From Syngnathus acus (taxonomy: Eukaryota > Chordata > Actinopteri > Syngnathiformes > Syngnathidae): DNA of 64,000 bases. The notes below the pieces were generated by a model. That model was not told the DNA's origin, made no database searches, and saw nothing but the letters and a program-made list of their open reading frames with translations. Both the position numbers and the translations under genes were made by a program. The stretch spans positions 9,706,786-9,770,785 of the forward strand of contig NC_051100.1 in the NCBI RefSeq assembly GCF_901709675.1, read 5' to 3'. Positions 51,576 to 63,538 of this stretch are shown one piece after another (position 1 is the stretch's first letter; each line of letters starts with the position of its first letter).

Positions 51576-52030
51576 ATAAAGGGTTAAACATTTACAGCGT
51601 GGAGAAGGAAGCAGTTTGGACTATAAGTGAACAGTGTTCATTAACTCGCAGCGTGCACAAACATGAAACTCATCACGCCACAAGTCATCCGACTCTGCTA
51701 CAGAACAATGCGAGCGGGCCACTCAGCGCCGCGCTGCCATTATGAAAGCGCTCTGTCACAAGACAAACGCCTCGCAGGAATGCTGTTGTGGCACATGCTG
51801 GCTGTTGACACAAGGGTTAAACATTGAACTGCTTACACACACACTCGGGCACCCAAAAGGGGCGGGAGTGGGCGGGAGCCTCAACCGCCTCAGCGCGGCT
51901 TTGTTTGTCTTTCCACCCTGGCTCGCCGCGTTCCCGCCGCCACCTCCCCTTCGACAGCCATCAGGGTTATCAGAGGAAAGTCCTCTTGACTGCAGCCAGG
52001 TGCAGCACCGTGTAATGATTCACATGGCGA

Positions 52031-52059
<29 letters not shown>
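52031..52059 (+). repeat. (AC)n microsatellite, about 14 units
   Basis: Uninterrupted AC dinucleotides. An imperfect TG run follows at about 52097-52114. Confidence 0.97.
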
Positions 52060-52062
<3 letters not shown>

Positions 52063-52096
52063 CCTGGTGTGGTTGTAGCTTTGTGGAGGTCACAGA

Positions 52097-52114
52097 GTGT
52101 GTGCGTGTGTGTGT
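52097..52114 (+). repeat. (TG)n microsatellite, one CG interruption
   Basis: GTGTGTGCGTGTGTGTGT. It lies in inverted orientation to the AC tract at 52031-52059. Confidence 0.9.
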
Positions 52115-52829
52115 CGCATAGCATGTGGCTCTGATCTCTGGGTCTGGTGAAGAGAGTTCAGCAGGAGTTCACTCCAGATTCATTATTCATGCGTCTCTGT
52201 GTACCAAATGATGGCACCAGAGAGCCTTTTCTCTCTGAAAACACACTCGTGTGGACTTTCACTTTCACTATTAGACTCCTTTAATTTATACCTTTATTTA
52301 TTTACAGGCTCTGCCTTTCGAAACACGAGCCCCGTGAGCAGGGGGAAATATTTCTGTGATTTTTTTACAGGCGGCCGTGTTGGCAACAATTGCAAAAATC
52401 CCTGCTTAACAATTCCAGGAAAGCTCAGCCACCTGCAAATCTCATGACCTCCTGAATCTAATTCCGAGCCAAACTATCAGACGGTCTGACTAGAAGCTTT
52501 CAGTGAATGGAGTAAACACTGAATGTCAAGTATGTTTGCCAGGCCCGGTGTTGAATCAGGCATTAGTAGTCATGTAACGACCGCAGTGAACTCAAGTGGC
52601 CCTGCAAAGCTCTGCTTATATTTTGTCCAAGAGAGTACATTGTGAACTCTCAAGAGAAAGCTAGCACGGGCTGGCTTCTGTGTCGTCTATTCTCGTTGTT
52701 GTCAAATACAGTCTGCACTTAACTCTAAACCATATAATAACAGATGCTGGCCGGCTGTTTTGGCGACCTGTAATTGTATCCAAAGTGCTCACAGAGCAAA
52801 TAAGGCAAACTAGAGAGACAGAGAGAGGG

Positions 52830-52849
52830 AAAAAAAAAAAAAAAAAAAA
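52830..52849 (+). repeat. Poly-A run (20 A)
   Basis: Follows a GAGAGAGGG purine run. There is no recognisable retroelement body next to it, so I read it as a simple repeat and not a retroposon tail. Confidence 0.9.
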
Positions 52850-53155
52850 CAGTGAAAGGCATGCTAGGCCCACCAGGGGAGAATCCAGAACAAAATCCCC
52901 TCTCATGTCACAGTGTGCTGCGTTGGCGGGGCGTGACCTCATCCAAAGTTTACACTCAACCGCCTCATGCTGCTTTGTTATCTTGAAAAGTTGCAAAACA
53001 GCACATTCCTGCTCTTAGTGGCAATGCAAAAACGATTCGACTGCACACGTACACACAACTGCTTCGACCAAATCAGCAACGTGTTTTAAAGGTAAAAACA
53101 CAAGGGCAGGTAGACTTTCACAAGCGCAGCGAAGTCGGCATGTTTATAGGTCACT

Positions 53156-53183
53156 TGTGTGTGTGTGTGTGTGTGTGTGTGTG
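53156..53183 (+). repeat. (TG)n microsatellite, 14 units
   Basis: Uninterrupted TG dinucleotides. Confidence 0.97.
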
Positions 53184-53734
53184 ATTACTCAGCAGGCTAA
53201 GCTCGCCTTCAGCCTTTTTTTAAACCGGGTTGTGGGCTAGTAAATAGCTGCGAGGAGTGTCATAGTCTTCACAGCTGATTGGCTTGATGCTTGCACGACT
53301 TGAGCAGGAAGTCGGCCCAAACTCGGCATCGGTCAAAGAGGGTGACCAATAATAGTCCATGCAGCATGTGGCGATTGCACGACAAAAAGACGGAATGTGC
53401 ACTAGCCCGAGGGATTCAGATCTTGCCATATGAGTCACGGAGACGTTCTTTCTGCATTGTCAGCGAGGAGCACGCTTCAAAGCAACGTGGGTCATTACGC
53501 GTAATGTTAATGTGCACTGACCGCACTAACTGCTGTCACTATATGGGAAATACTCATTGTGACTTGTGTAGACTGACTTTTATAACCCTGTTTTGTCACG
53601 AGACTCGTGAAATATCGTATCGGTACAACCTGCATTAAATGTTGACACAAATGAGTCATCTGTTGACACGTTTGCTCACTTCAACACGCTATACAGTCGT
53701 TAACCACAACAGACATCATTGTGAGAGTTGTTTT

Positions 53735-53755
53735 AAAAAAAAAAAAAAAAAAAAA
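53735..53755 (+). repeat. Poly-A run (21 A)
   Basis: Follows TTTT. No element body or target duplication is seen around it. Confidence 0.9.
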
Positions 53756-54797
53756 TTCATGGTGGTGAGCCTTAAGAGTTTTGCTTCTGTAAAATATGTG
53801 TCTCAATAAAATAGTGGTTAACACTGTATTTGACCAAAGTATAACTAATGTGGAAATTTAAATCTACAATTTGGAGTCAGCAAACAAGATGAGTGCTAAA
53901 GATGTGATTTATGTATTTCATATATTAATAGACACTAATCAACGTGACACACTGGGGAGAGAACATGAAGGCAGTCCTGCTTGCTCAAGGGGTAAGTAAC
54001 TCCCTGCAGAAAAAGTGCTTGTGTGCACAAATAGATTGCGCTGTAAAAGTAGTAACGTTGCACCGTTGCTTCAGCGCGACACGTGAAAAACTCCATGTTG
54101 TGATTGTGTCATCGGTTGCACAACGTATGCAACTGACACCGCAGTGACAAATAATTTCACTTCCCTCTTCTTCGTACCTTGCCTAAGTAAACAAAGCTTG
54201 TTCCTCTTTTTCGTACAATCTTTTGCTCTTTTATGCAGAGCTTTTAGTTTAGCCCAAAATATGAGCGGTGACGTTTGGAAACAACTCTCAGTATATTTTT
54301 CACCACAACACAAAACAGACCACAGTCATTCAAACTTATAAACCTTCTCTTTGTATATTTAAGTGCACATTTCGTATCGGATGTGCAGGTGTATCCAACA
54401 CTACAGCGTGCGAGTATTCCGATTTCTTGTTTGCAACAGTGAATTACTATATTCTTTCCTGTGACAAGTGAGCATAATGAGGCCTCTCAGTGTGTGCGAG
54501 GCTAAGCGTGCAAAGCGAGACCGAGTTGTTGGCTGCTTCTCAGAGGGCTGTGACAGGGCAAAAGCACAGAGTGGAAATAATGAGTGACATATCAGCCAGA
54601 GAGCGCTTTTAGAAAAACACCCCACCTCCCCCCTCCCACATCGTCAAGCCACATCCCCCTCCGTCTGTCTTTTTGAAGGTCAAATGAGAAACAAGAGAAG
54701 CGAGTGCAGCCGGCTCCACCTCCACCACCAACGCCACCTCCGACTGACTGGTTCAAACAGGCCCTGGGAGGAAAAAAGGGGGCAGCGTGTGCGTATG

Positions 54798-54813
54798 TGG
54801 GGCGGGGCGGGGC
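54798..54813 (+). promoter_or_regulatory. Tandem GC boxes GGGGCGGGGCGGGGCA
   Basis: Two overlapping Sp/KLF GC boxes (three G4 runs separated by C) in a GC-rich island at about 54600-55030. No gene start is recognisable beside them. Confidence 0.3.
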
Positions 54814-55144
54814 AGAGGCCCACTGAGCATGCCCAGTGATGAGGAATGCCGTGTGATGGCAACATGGGCTCTCCCATCTGCTGATGCATTGTACACTGCT
54901 CGCCTCAGGCCCTTTTCCATCCAGTCTACAGAGCAGCCAGATCTGTTTACCGTGGAATGCACACAAAAGTCGCTTGCTGACGCGCGCACACACATAAATT
55001 GTGCAGGCACAATGACAGAGGCGATGCATAGCTCAGGCGTAGAGAGGCACGCACAGGAATTTACTCATGCATGCAAAAAAATAGTAAGGTATAGTTTGAA
55101 TGAAACGGCTGATGTATTATTCAAGGAAAATCCCATTTTACTCC

Positions 55145-55188
55145 ATCAAGGCATCGTATTCTGCCCTCGTTGCACGCGATGCCTTGAT
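55145..55188. other. Perfect 12-bp hairpin, 20-base loop
   Basis: ATCAAGGCATCG (55145-55156) is exactly complementary to CGATGCCTTGAT (55177-55188). Outside the stem, CCC (about 55132-55134) can pair with GGG (about 55197-55199) across an internal loop. The loop is GC-rich. It has no similarity to the mobile elements elsewhere in the window. Confidence 0.7.
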
Positions 55189-58100
55189 ACAAAGTAGGGT
55201 TATATTTTTTTTATCCCAATGATCTTAAAACTAGGTTGTTTTTGACGTTTCTCATTCACACACCAAACTGCAAAAGCCAGTCCAGAATTAAAGAGATTTT
55301 TCAAGGACACCAATTGCTTTTGATCGTCTTTTTGAATGCAAGGCGGGAATTTCACTGCATAGTTCAAGTGACACAATTCCACTGAAGGAATGGGGTCGAA
55401 ATACAAAAAGTCCTGCCTAGCTACAAAAACAGATATGCTCAAACCTCATTGAATAAAGTACATAAGCAGACAAGTATATTCACATATTAAATCAATAAAA
55501 GAAACATTTTAAGCATAGAATTATACCTACACACCAAATTGATAAAGAAAACATAACTAGACATTTTTGATAGGTGGTAATGACAAAGGTTTTTATAACT
55601 TTATGATCTGATATATTTCTGAGCACTTTGAAATAACAAATGTTTTTTGATATATTGCCTGAATAGCTTAATGACCCTTAAGGAACTGTTTAATGCATGC
55701 CTGATGATTTTCTAAATCACGGACACTGCCAAAGTCGTCTAAAAATGTTCAGTACTTGATTGTATCTTATGTTTTGACTAATGCTAGACGCCAGTTTTCG
55801 ATTACTACTGAACGTTCTGGACAGAGGGAAATATTTTGCCTAACAAAGAAAAGAAATTGTTGAAAGCATGATTAAACTAAGAATATGATGACGTAAGCAA
55901 GTACATGGAGTATCAAAAGAACAAACAAACATAAACATGGTAAGTGGTGAGTACAAACTTTGCATAGTCAGGGAACATTAATAAATTGATGATGTCACAG
56001 CCAAAAGCTCACATAATTCCGTACAAAATGACAAAATTGAAAGAATGATGAATGGATGAGGTGCGACAGTGTATGTGCAAGAATGGAGGAGAATGTTTAC
56101 AGGAAGGTCACTTGGAGATAAAACCGGGCAGGTGCCAGAGGGAGACAGCCAAGAACCCGGCCAAAGATGATCGCCAAGGCCAGTTGACTCATCACCCATC
56201 AAACTCGGCCCACACTGGCATGTGCAACTGAATATAAGCTGACCAAAGAACCTTGAATGTTGCCTTTTCTGAATGGAGACTTTCTGCTCTTGAAAGGCCC
56301 AGCGCTGTATTGTACTTTCCTGAAAACAGAGCTTTCTTAACAAGAATTGTGATTGAACTCAACCAACCTGTGTAAGTCTAATTTCTGCTTCAGTGTCTTT
56401 GCATTTTCCTAAATCTGAAGAAATCAAACGAGCACGCAGTGAGTAAATTGGATAACAGGTGATTGGCAATGGCTTTTGCCGTGAGGCGCAGATAGCGCGC
56501 TCCCTAAATTGTGGACACAATCCAACACCACGGTTTAGTTCTCAAGTGGCACGATTTGGCGGTGTCATGGCTGCTTAATTCCAAAACCACATATATTATT
56601 AAGATAATATAAATAGCATCCATTGTTTAGACTACTGGGACGCATATAAAGAAATACTGCAGGCTAAGGAAATTTCTGAGGTTGACAAAATATTAATGTC
56701 AAGTTAACCATAATTTAAATCAATGAGGGTCATCCCAACAAATTACATGGTATGCAACGCTTGTGTTATTGTTTACTTCTGTGGTGTCGCCACCCAGTGT
56801 GGATGCTTTTGTTGCGGTTTGTGCACGTGGGCTGTCACTTGAAAAACACGGTCAATTATGATGTACTTGAGCATGGCTAAACAGAAAACTGAACACACAA
56901 GTACTTGCCCACCGTTTTCAGAACAATAAATATTTGCGTGTTTATGTTGTTTCTATGTCACCATGTACCCCCCAAACGTTAAAATGACGAAGTAAAAATG
57001 ATGCAGTTCCTCAGCTCTGTTTGACAATTGAAAAGTATCAATAGAAACAAGAACTGGGTCGCGCCGAGTACGTTGTCTACCAACAAAACTGAACTTTGTG
57101 TTTTCAAGCGTCAATACACCCTCCCAATAAAAAAAAAGATCAAAACAATACTTTTATTTGACTTTGGTTAAAAATGGTCTTGTTTGGACGTTTGCACCAC
57201 ACATGCTGAGGGGCGTTTATGGTCATTGTGGGAGGTGAGGGTGCCTTTGTGCTAAAACACCAGGGCCGAGTGAAACAATTTTCTGGAGAATGTTGTCATC
57301 TGTCTCCAGTTTAGTAGAACACACACAGGGTGGTGTGGAGCACTATCTGTATCACACATGCAAAGTGGGACCACATGTGTGTGTTTCGCCCTCTTATGCA
57401 TAATTGAAGGGGCCTGCTTTGTGTGGCCGAGCAGACGCTGACGATGCACCCAGGGTGGCACACACTTAACTTGAGTGACAAAATGCTCCAGCAGGAAAAA
57501 GTCACACTGAAGCCATTTTGACGTCGAGGTCCTCTGTTCCAGAATATTAAAATGCGACTCACGGGCTCGGGAGAAACAGTCGCAAGCTGATGTGCTGTGG
57601 TGAGAGCTCCAAAATGCTAATTCGCCATCACCAATGGAAATCAAGGTGCCCTCGTACGTTATATGAATAATTGCGGTGTGATGTGTGCGTATGGGAAAGA
57701 GTCTAATGTGTTCTTTTATTTGCAAAGTCACGTCTGTGCTCTCTGATATGATAATGAATCTTCTCCCCCTCCAGTAATTGAGCTGTGCTTTGGAAAATCA
57801 GGCCAGGCCTTAATGGCGCATTGTCTCGCATCAGATCAAAAAGCAGCCAAGATGAGGATGAGATGTTCCGTTACAATCATATGACTTCCATACGGAGGGT
57901 CGTGGAAAAGGGGGGCTGTAGGGGGTGCCGAACCGCGTGATTACGGCCATTTCTGCTGTTTCAGTCAAAAGGCTCAAAGAAAGGCAATCACGATCAAAAG
58001 ATGGTCCGCGGGTAAAATGAGTTATAACCTTTCTATTTGCCACCCCCCCACGTGGCCCTCAAAGCATACCAGACAGCAGCGACCGGGCCTCGCTTTGATG

Positions 58101-58813
58101 CATCTCCTTTTTGGCATGCTGCTCGGGGGTTTCTAAATCTGTGCTTGCCACCTCCTCGAGTGTCTCTCCGCAACTCTCAGTGACCCCTCCATGCGATACC
58201 CGCGAATGTTGCAGCTTGCACACGGATACATTTTAACGGCCCCGTGTTCAAACGTGGCCACATGCGTGCACGGCGAACGCAAGGCGGACGGACAGCTGCA
58301 ATTCAAAGGCGAGCAACAGCTGTGTTCCATTGTCTGACACCGAGCTGACTGACATTTGAAGCTTGGCTGCCTTTAAACGCTTCTATTCTTTCTCTTGCCT
58401 TCTCTCTTATTTGCTCCCGCTATACGTCCCACTTTGTCCTCCGCTGCCAAGCGCTCACTTGTCATTCCTCTGATGTTTTGGCCATCGCCGAGGTCTGCCT
58501 GGATACCGCAATGTCTCAAATTCTCTCGCATAGTTACCGAGACGGTGGGGTGAGCGAGCGTAGAATATGTTCCTTATTTGCCGCCCACAGGAGGCAGACA
58601 CTCAATCCGGCCTCTTCACTGTCAGAAAAGAGCACTGGAGATATACTTGGCAATGTGTGTTTTGAATTCACGCTCCACCCCTCCACCCTGCATTTACCCC
58701 ACTTTGTGGATGTGTGTCTTCTAAGCCCTTCATTTCCCAGAAAGGAGTCCAGGATTTGTGAGCGGCCGCGGGCAACATCTCCAGAGAAGGATGAGTGTTT
58801 CCTGCAAACAGTT

Positions 58814-58825
58814 GGGGGGGGGGGG
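58814..58825 (+). repeat. Poly-G run (12 G)
   Basis: Simple homopolymer. A short TG run follows at about 58843-58853. Confidence 0.85.
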
Positions 58826-58976
58826 TTGCTGAGGCACTCGATCTGTGTGTGTGTGCGTGGGAGGACAGCTTCCATGCAGACACTATCCAGTAACACTTGA
58901 AGAGCGTCATCAAGGGGGAGGTGTGTTGCGTGTTTGTTTTTTCCCTGCCAAAAAGCCCCAGAGGCCTGCAGGGCAG

Positions 58977-58986
58977 TGATTGACAG
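58977..58986 (+). promoter_or_regulatory. PBX-MEIS/PREP composite site TGATTGACAG
   Basis: A perfect 10-bp match to the composite PBX-PREP/MEIS element in single-copy sequence. Function is inferred from the motif only. Confidence 0.3.
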
Positions 58987-59757
58987 TTACCTCTGTTGAT
59001 AGTTGCCCCCCGGGAACAGAGCCCTCTCGCAACAGCTGCCGCCTCCATCTCGACTCTGAAGCTGTTGCTAACTTCGGGATCGCTAAATATGTCCTAACTT
59101 GTCGACTTAAGCGAGCTGTGCTGCTTTTTGTTTGCGCAGAGCCCTCGGCACGGCCTGGCTAATCCCGCTCAAGTACGCAAAAAGCAAGCGTCACGTCACG
59201 ACTCCTTCCTAAGCCGTCTGGCCGTTGGGTGTGGACGTGCGGAGGAAGAGTGACTTAATGGTGAGTTGTGCAAGCTCTCAGGGTGAGGCTTGAAACCAGA
59301 AACAACCAAAAGTGCTGATGCACTAAAAAAGAGGGAGGCGGCGATTGTAGGCCATTCAGACACTCTGCTCCAAAGTGAATACCAGCTACAGCGCAGTTCA
59401 TCTTTCACGCATGTGGATTTTTTATTTTTATGGGCTTTCAGATGATACACTCAATTCTAAATTTACATTTGGGCTTTTCGCGCAAAAGCATGTTTTGCTG
59501 CAACATTCCAGGCAGGACTAGGCTCAAGTGGAAGAAAATTCAGCATAATTAAGAGAAGAGGAAAAGGGGCAGAAAAGGTCACCCGACAAGGCTGCAGCAA
59601 TTGTTCCCACTAAGCAGAGAGGAAACCATATGAGAAATGGACTGTAGGTTTTGGTTGAACATTTTGGTATTCAAATATGCAAACTCCAATTTCAAATAAG
59701 TTCGGAATTTGTGTGAAACCGAAAAGAGGATACAATTTACAATTCATTTTCAACCTA

Positions 59758-60048
59758 CCGTATTTTCCGGACTATAAGGCGCACCTTCAATGAATGGCCC
59801 ATATTAAAACTTTGTCCATATATAAGGCGCACCGGACTATAAGGCGCACCATGAATGCAATCACAATATAATAACTTGAAATAGTGAAAACAATAACAAT
59901 ATATCAATAATGTTAATATCACACAACACATTTGGCCCGCGGGCCGGAATTTGGTCCATATATAAGGCGCACTGGACTATAAGGCGCACTGTCGGCTTTT
60001 GAGAAAATTTGAGGTTTTTAGGTGTGCCTTATAGTCCGGAAAATACGA
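59758..60048. mobile_element. MITE, copy 2 (291 bp, TA target duplication)
   Basis: Has the same terminal inverted repeat as 48019-48430, with one change at the last base of the right end, and is flanked by TA at 59756-59757 and 60049-60050. The left arm (CTTCAATGAATGGCCCAT and the following bases) and the right arm (TTTGGTCCATATATAAGGCGCAC ...GTCGGCTTTTGAGAAAATTT) match copy 1 closely. The central 100 bases or so differ and are shorter. No coding capacity. Confidence 0.9.
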
Positions 60049-60462
60049 TATATTGAATAAATTCACTGCAACAAAAAGATATTTCATGTATGTAATGTGC
60101 AAAATCGACCATGCAAAGCCAACGAGAAAAAACTTTCCCAGTTTAACTCAGTGCCACATAAACATAGCCTTGAGGGCTGCTGACACGTTACAATTTCGAA
60201 CTGAAAACAAAATCAAACGGTTATTTTGGCTGTTTCCTTATGTGACAAAATGGGATTGTTTAAAAATATGTCCTCAACATGGTACCAAATGTGTTTCCCT
60301 GTAAACACTGTAAAATAGTGAAATGAGAGGAGTGTGTTAACAAAAATAACATGTGTGGTTAGTACTTTTATGACACCGCAACCATTTGTTCATTGGCGTT
60401 GCATGTCAAAATGTGGGAGGAAAACTCTAAACAAAATGGTGACGAATGGCAGACAAAAGATG

Positions 60463-60480
60463 TTTTTTTTGGGGGGGGGG
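60463..60480 (+). repeat. T8-G10 homopolymer junction
   Basis: Eight T directly followed by ten G. It is prone to length error in sequencing. Confidence 0.85.
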
Positions 60481-61321
60481 AACAAGATGTTGGTATGCAC
60501 TTTGTAGTGACATTGCAAACAACTGGCATGACATGAATATTGACTGGAAGAAGATGACAAACCGATAAGCGGCAAGTTTCACAAGTGCTATTGATGGAAA
60601 CACATTTTTGCCATGTGGAATTCATCTGCAGATGCATTTTGTGCAAATGAAACTGTTCTAGGTAACTCTTTGCATCTATGAGTACATTTTGTTTGTTATT
60701 ATTTTACGGATGTGTTGTAGAAGTTATTCTGGCTCGTCTTCGGCCGTCATTCATGGATACACGAGCGGTCACATGATGGCTGCGTGTTCAGGTACAGGTT
60801 CCAAGTAAATGTGTTCTGTACCACGAAATTATTACGATTCCTACGCAAATTCATACTTTTATTGCAACGCTTTAGTTAACACAGACCGTACAATTGCAGT
60901 TATGATATATTTTGTTTTGTAGATGGAGATTTATTCTGGTGTATACTATGGTTAAGAAATGTTTGTGTTTGTATAATATTTGATTGAAAAATGCATTTTT
61001 ATCACAATAAAGAAAGAGGAAATGGCATTATATTTACTATGCAGTAAGTGAGTGCTTCAATGGAAGCAATTGTATTCGTACTTAGTCTGGGAAATAAATT
61101 ATATCAGTTCATTTCTAGTTTTTACAGCTTTGTGCGATTGGTCTGACAACCTTTCAAACGCGCTAACAAAAACAAACACGGCTGTTTTTACTCGATGGGT
61201 GTTGCGTAAAGCATCCTAAAAACCAACATTCAGAAATCCCATGTCAATGAGGACAGGGCCTGAACTCATCGGGGGATGTGGACAGTGAGCGGTAAAGGGT
61301 CAGATAACCCACAGAGAAGGA

Positions 61322-61337
61322 GGGGGGGGGGGGGGGG
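61322..61337 (+). repeat. Poly-G run (16 G)
   Basis: The longest G homopolymer in the window, followed by AGG. Confidence 0.9.
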
Positions 61338-63524
61338 AGGATCTATTCCAGTGGAGAGAGAAAGGTCACAGTGTAAGCTGATAAAGGCGGGAGGCAGAGC
61401 TCCAGGCCAGCTAGTCAGCTGACGCCTGCAGCTGTGTTTGAAACATCAATATGAGCCTTGTTCAGCCTCTCCCCTTTCCCTCGCAAGCCGCCCACCCCCA
61501 CTCGGCATCCCCTCTCGCAGCTCGTCCCTCCTTTCCTCTCACACTATTTCCTTTTCATCCGGCTCTGATTTATGAAAGTAGGGCATGTGCCCATAACTGC
61601 TGCATCAAGGAACATGGCTGAGCCTCCAGAGGCACTAAAGCATCTGTTTACGGCAGCCCAGACAACTGCGGCAACATTGCACAATCGCCACAGGCAAGCC
61701 GAGTTATATAAAGCCTGGGCGCTATTGTTTTTGGTTTTCTGCTTTCACCACCTGTAATTCCTACCCAAACGCGGTGCTCGCTCTCATCTTTGGCATGCAA
61801 CTTTTACGCAACCCTTTCTTTTCCTGAGCTCCAGGTGTCAAATTTCTAATTTCCCAGGCCGTTGTTTTGTTTGGATCAAAGAGCAGGGGAAAGGTTGCAG
61901 GAAATTCAATAGATGGGTTGTTTTGTGTTGCCTTTTTTTCCCCCTGTTGTTTTCCACTATGTCACTCACTCCCGCACTGGATTTCAGTGGGCTTTGTGCT
62001 GGCTTTTTATTGTGGAGGAGTACTGGAGCATGAGGATCATATAACAAAGACGGCGAGCAAATGCTGTGACTTGAGCCTACGAGCATGTTTGGGGGATGAC
62101 AATTAGTCCCACACGGAGCGACGACGCACATCACGGCCTGTGTTTCCATGGCATCAAATCAGCACGCTCGGGTGGTAAGGGACAAAAAAATGTGTGTTAT
62201 TAATGAGCACCAGAGGAATCGTTTGAGCCGGCGGTCCGACACAATGCTGGGGTGACATAATCATGTGTTGACAATTAATAAGTCTTTGTAAATGTGCACG
62301 CTAAAAACATACCGTCATGCTTTTGCTAATCTTTAATTATGTGACTCACTGGGTGTTGCCTGTCCTTGAAAGAATCTGAAAAACATGAGCAGCTGCTAAA
62401 AATACAGGCGCGACCCGAGAATGCGAGCCACAATTCCAACATAAACAACCGTGGAAAAACCTTGGGAACATTCACGCCAACCTTCCCCGTTCATGTCCTA
62501 AAACAGTGCTGACTCAACACAGGGGCCACCGAGTGCAGCTGCATTCCGGAGCCTCCTGGACTACAAGGACGCATTCTCGTTTTGAGCCAGGGGGCTTCAA
62601 CGCTGGAGTGTTCTCCATATTTCTCTGCACTGCCCATGAATCACGGCAAGCGCGGTGCCCTCGCTGCGGTTGTGCCGGGGGCGGGGTCGATGCGGCCATA
62701 CACGACAAGCTGCAATTATTACTAGCAATTTCGAATGGTGTTGACTGCATCAGCTGCAGGTGGTTGATGTTTGAAAACAATTGTGCTTCCATATAAATGC
62801 TAAATATATGCTCTCCCGTGATAAGTATGGGACTGTGCAAGTACATTTTTAGATAGCTTAGCTGTCCTGACATGCATATGGGATATTTTTTCCGCAGGTT
62901 TGTATGAAATAGTGACGATAGTGTGAAAATAGGTCATTGTTTCCACATGACCTCTGTCTAAAAGAAATGCATGTGCCTGAACAATGTTGTGAGGCTTTTG
63001 TCTACAGAAAACAAGTGTCTTCAATGAAAATGGCGCATCTTGCTCTTCCCTAACAAGGAGGTTTTCCATACATTAACAGCCCAATAAATGTCCTGGTCCA
63101 ATTAAAATTGGTATCAAAACTAAATCACCATGCTGTCACATCGTAACAAGCACATCAGACTGTAAAGTGAGTAAGATGCCGATTGCTAGTATGCAGTCAA
63201 TTCCTTTTCTAAGTTTAGACTTTGTAATGGCCACAGCATTTATATTCTCTAGCAGTAAGGCACAGCCTGAAAAAGAGGAAAATAAAATGCATTTTCAGCA
63301 TGAGGCAATAATTGAAACGCCTTTTTTTCATTTTTATTATCCAGTGTGCTATTTTGACCTCATGCTCGCTGCGCTTTTGTTCACAATCTTTGTACAATTC
63401 GTCCTATCCTTGGCTCACCATATTCCCACTCACTTCCTTCCCAGAGCCCACGCTTCTCGCCTCCTCTCTTCATATCTCAGCTGTTACTTGGCAACATGGT
63501 CCCAGCTGGAACAGAAGTAGCCAC

Positions 63525-63538
63525 ATTGCCATGGCAAC
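63525..63538. promoter_or_regulatory. X-box-like ATTGCCATGGCAAC
   Basis: Thirteen of 14 positions match the symmetric X-box. The central TTGCCATGGCAA is a perfect palindrome. Confidence 0.35.

Larger units (their letters stand above)
50842..51583. mobile_element. Possible piggyBac-like non-autonomous element bounded by TTAA
   Basis: The left edge reads TTAA (50838-50841) followed by CCCGTGCG. The right edge reads GGG followed by TTAA (51584-51587), so read inward from the right it starts CCCTTTATA. TTAA duplications with CCC...GGG ends are the mark of piggyBac elements. Beyond the CCC triplet the two ends match poorly, so these could be the ends of two different remnants. The interior is AT-rich and non-coding. 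Confidence 0.4.
51588..59755. other. Non-coding flank; no gene recognised
   Basis: Simple repeats (AC, TG, poly-A) cluster at 52.0-53.8 kb. A GC-rich island with Sp-type boxes lies at 54.6-55.0 kb, the 12-bp hairpin at 55.15 kb, and a PBX-MEIS-type site at 58.98 kb. Open frames up to about 160 codons (57.25-57.73 kb, minus) look like chance. Confidence 0.5.

Noticed and set aside
51573-51580. TATATAAA as a TATA box of a gene starting near 51605
   Set aside because: It lies at the edge of a probable transposon, and no coding exon follows.
52830-53755. Two 20-21 base poly-A runs as retroposon tails
   Set aside because: No element body, processed-gene sequence or target duplication is visible upstream of either run.
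57252-57731. 159-codon minus-strand frame
   Set aside because: No domain, His/Thr-rich from CA-rich DNA, and a second overlapping frame. Likely chance.
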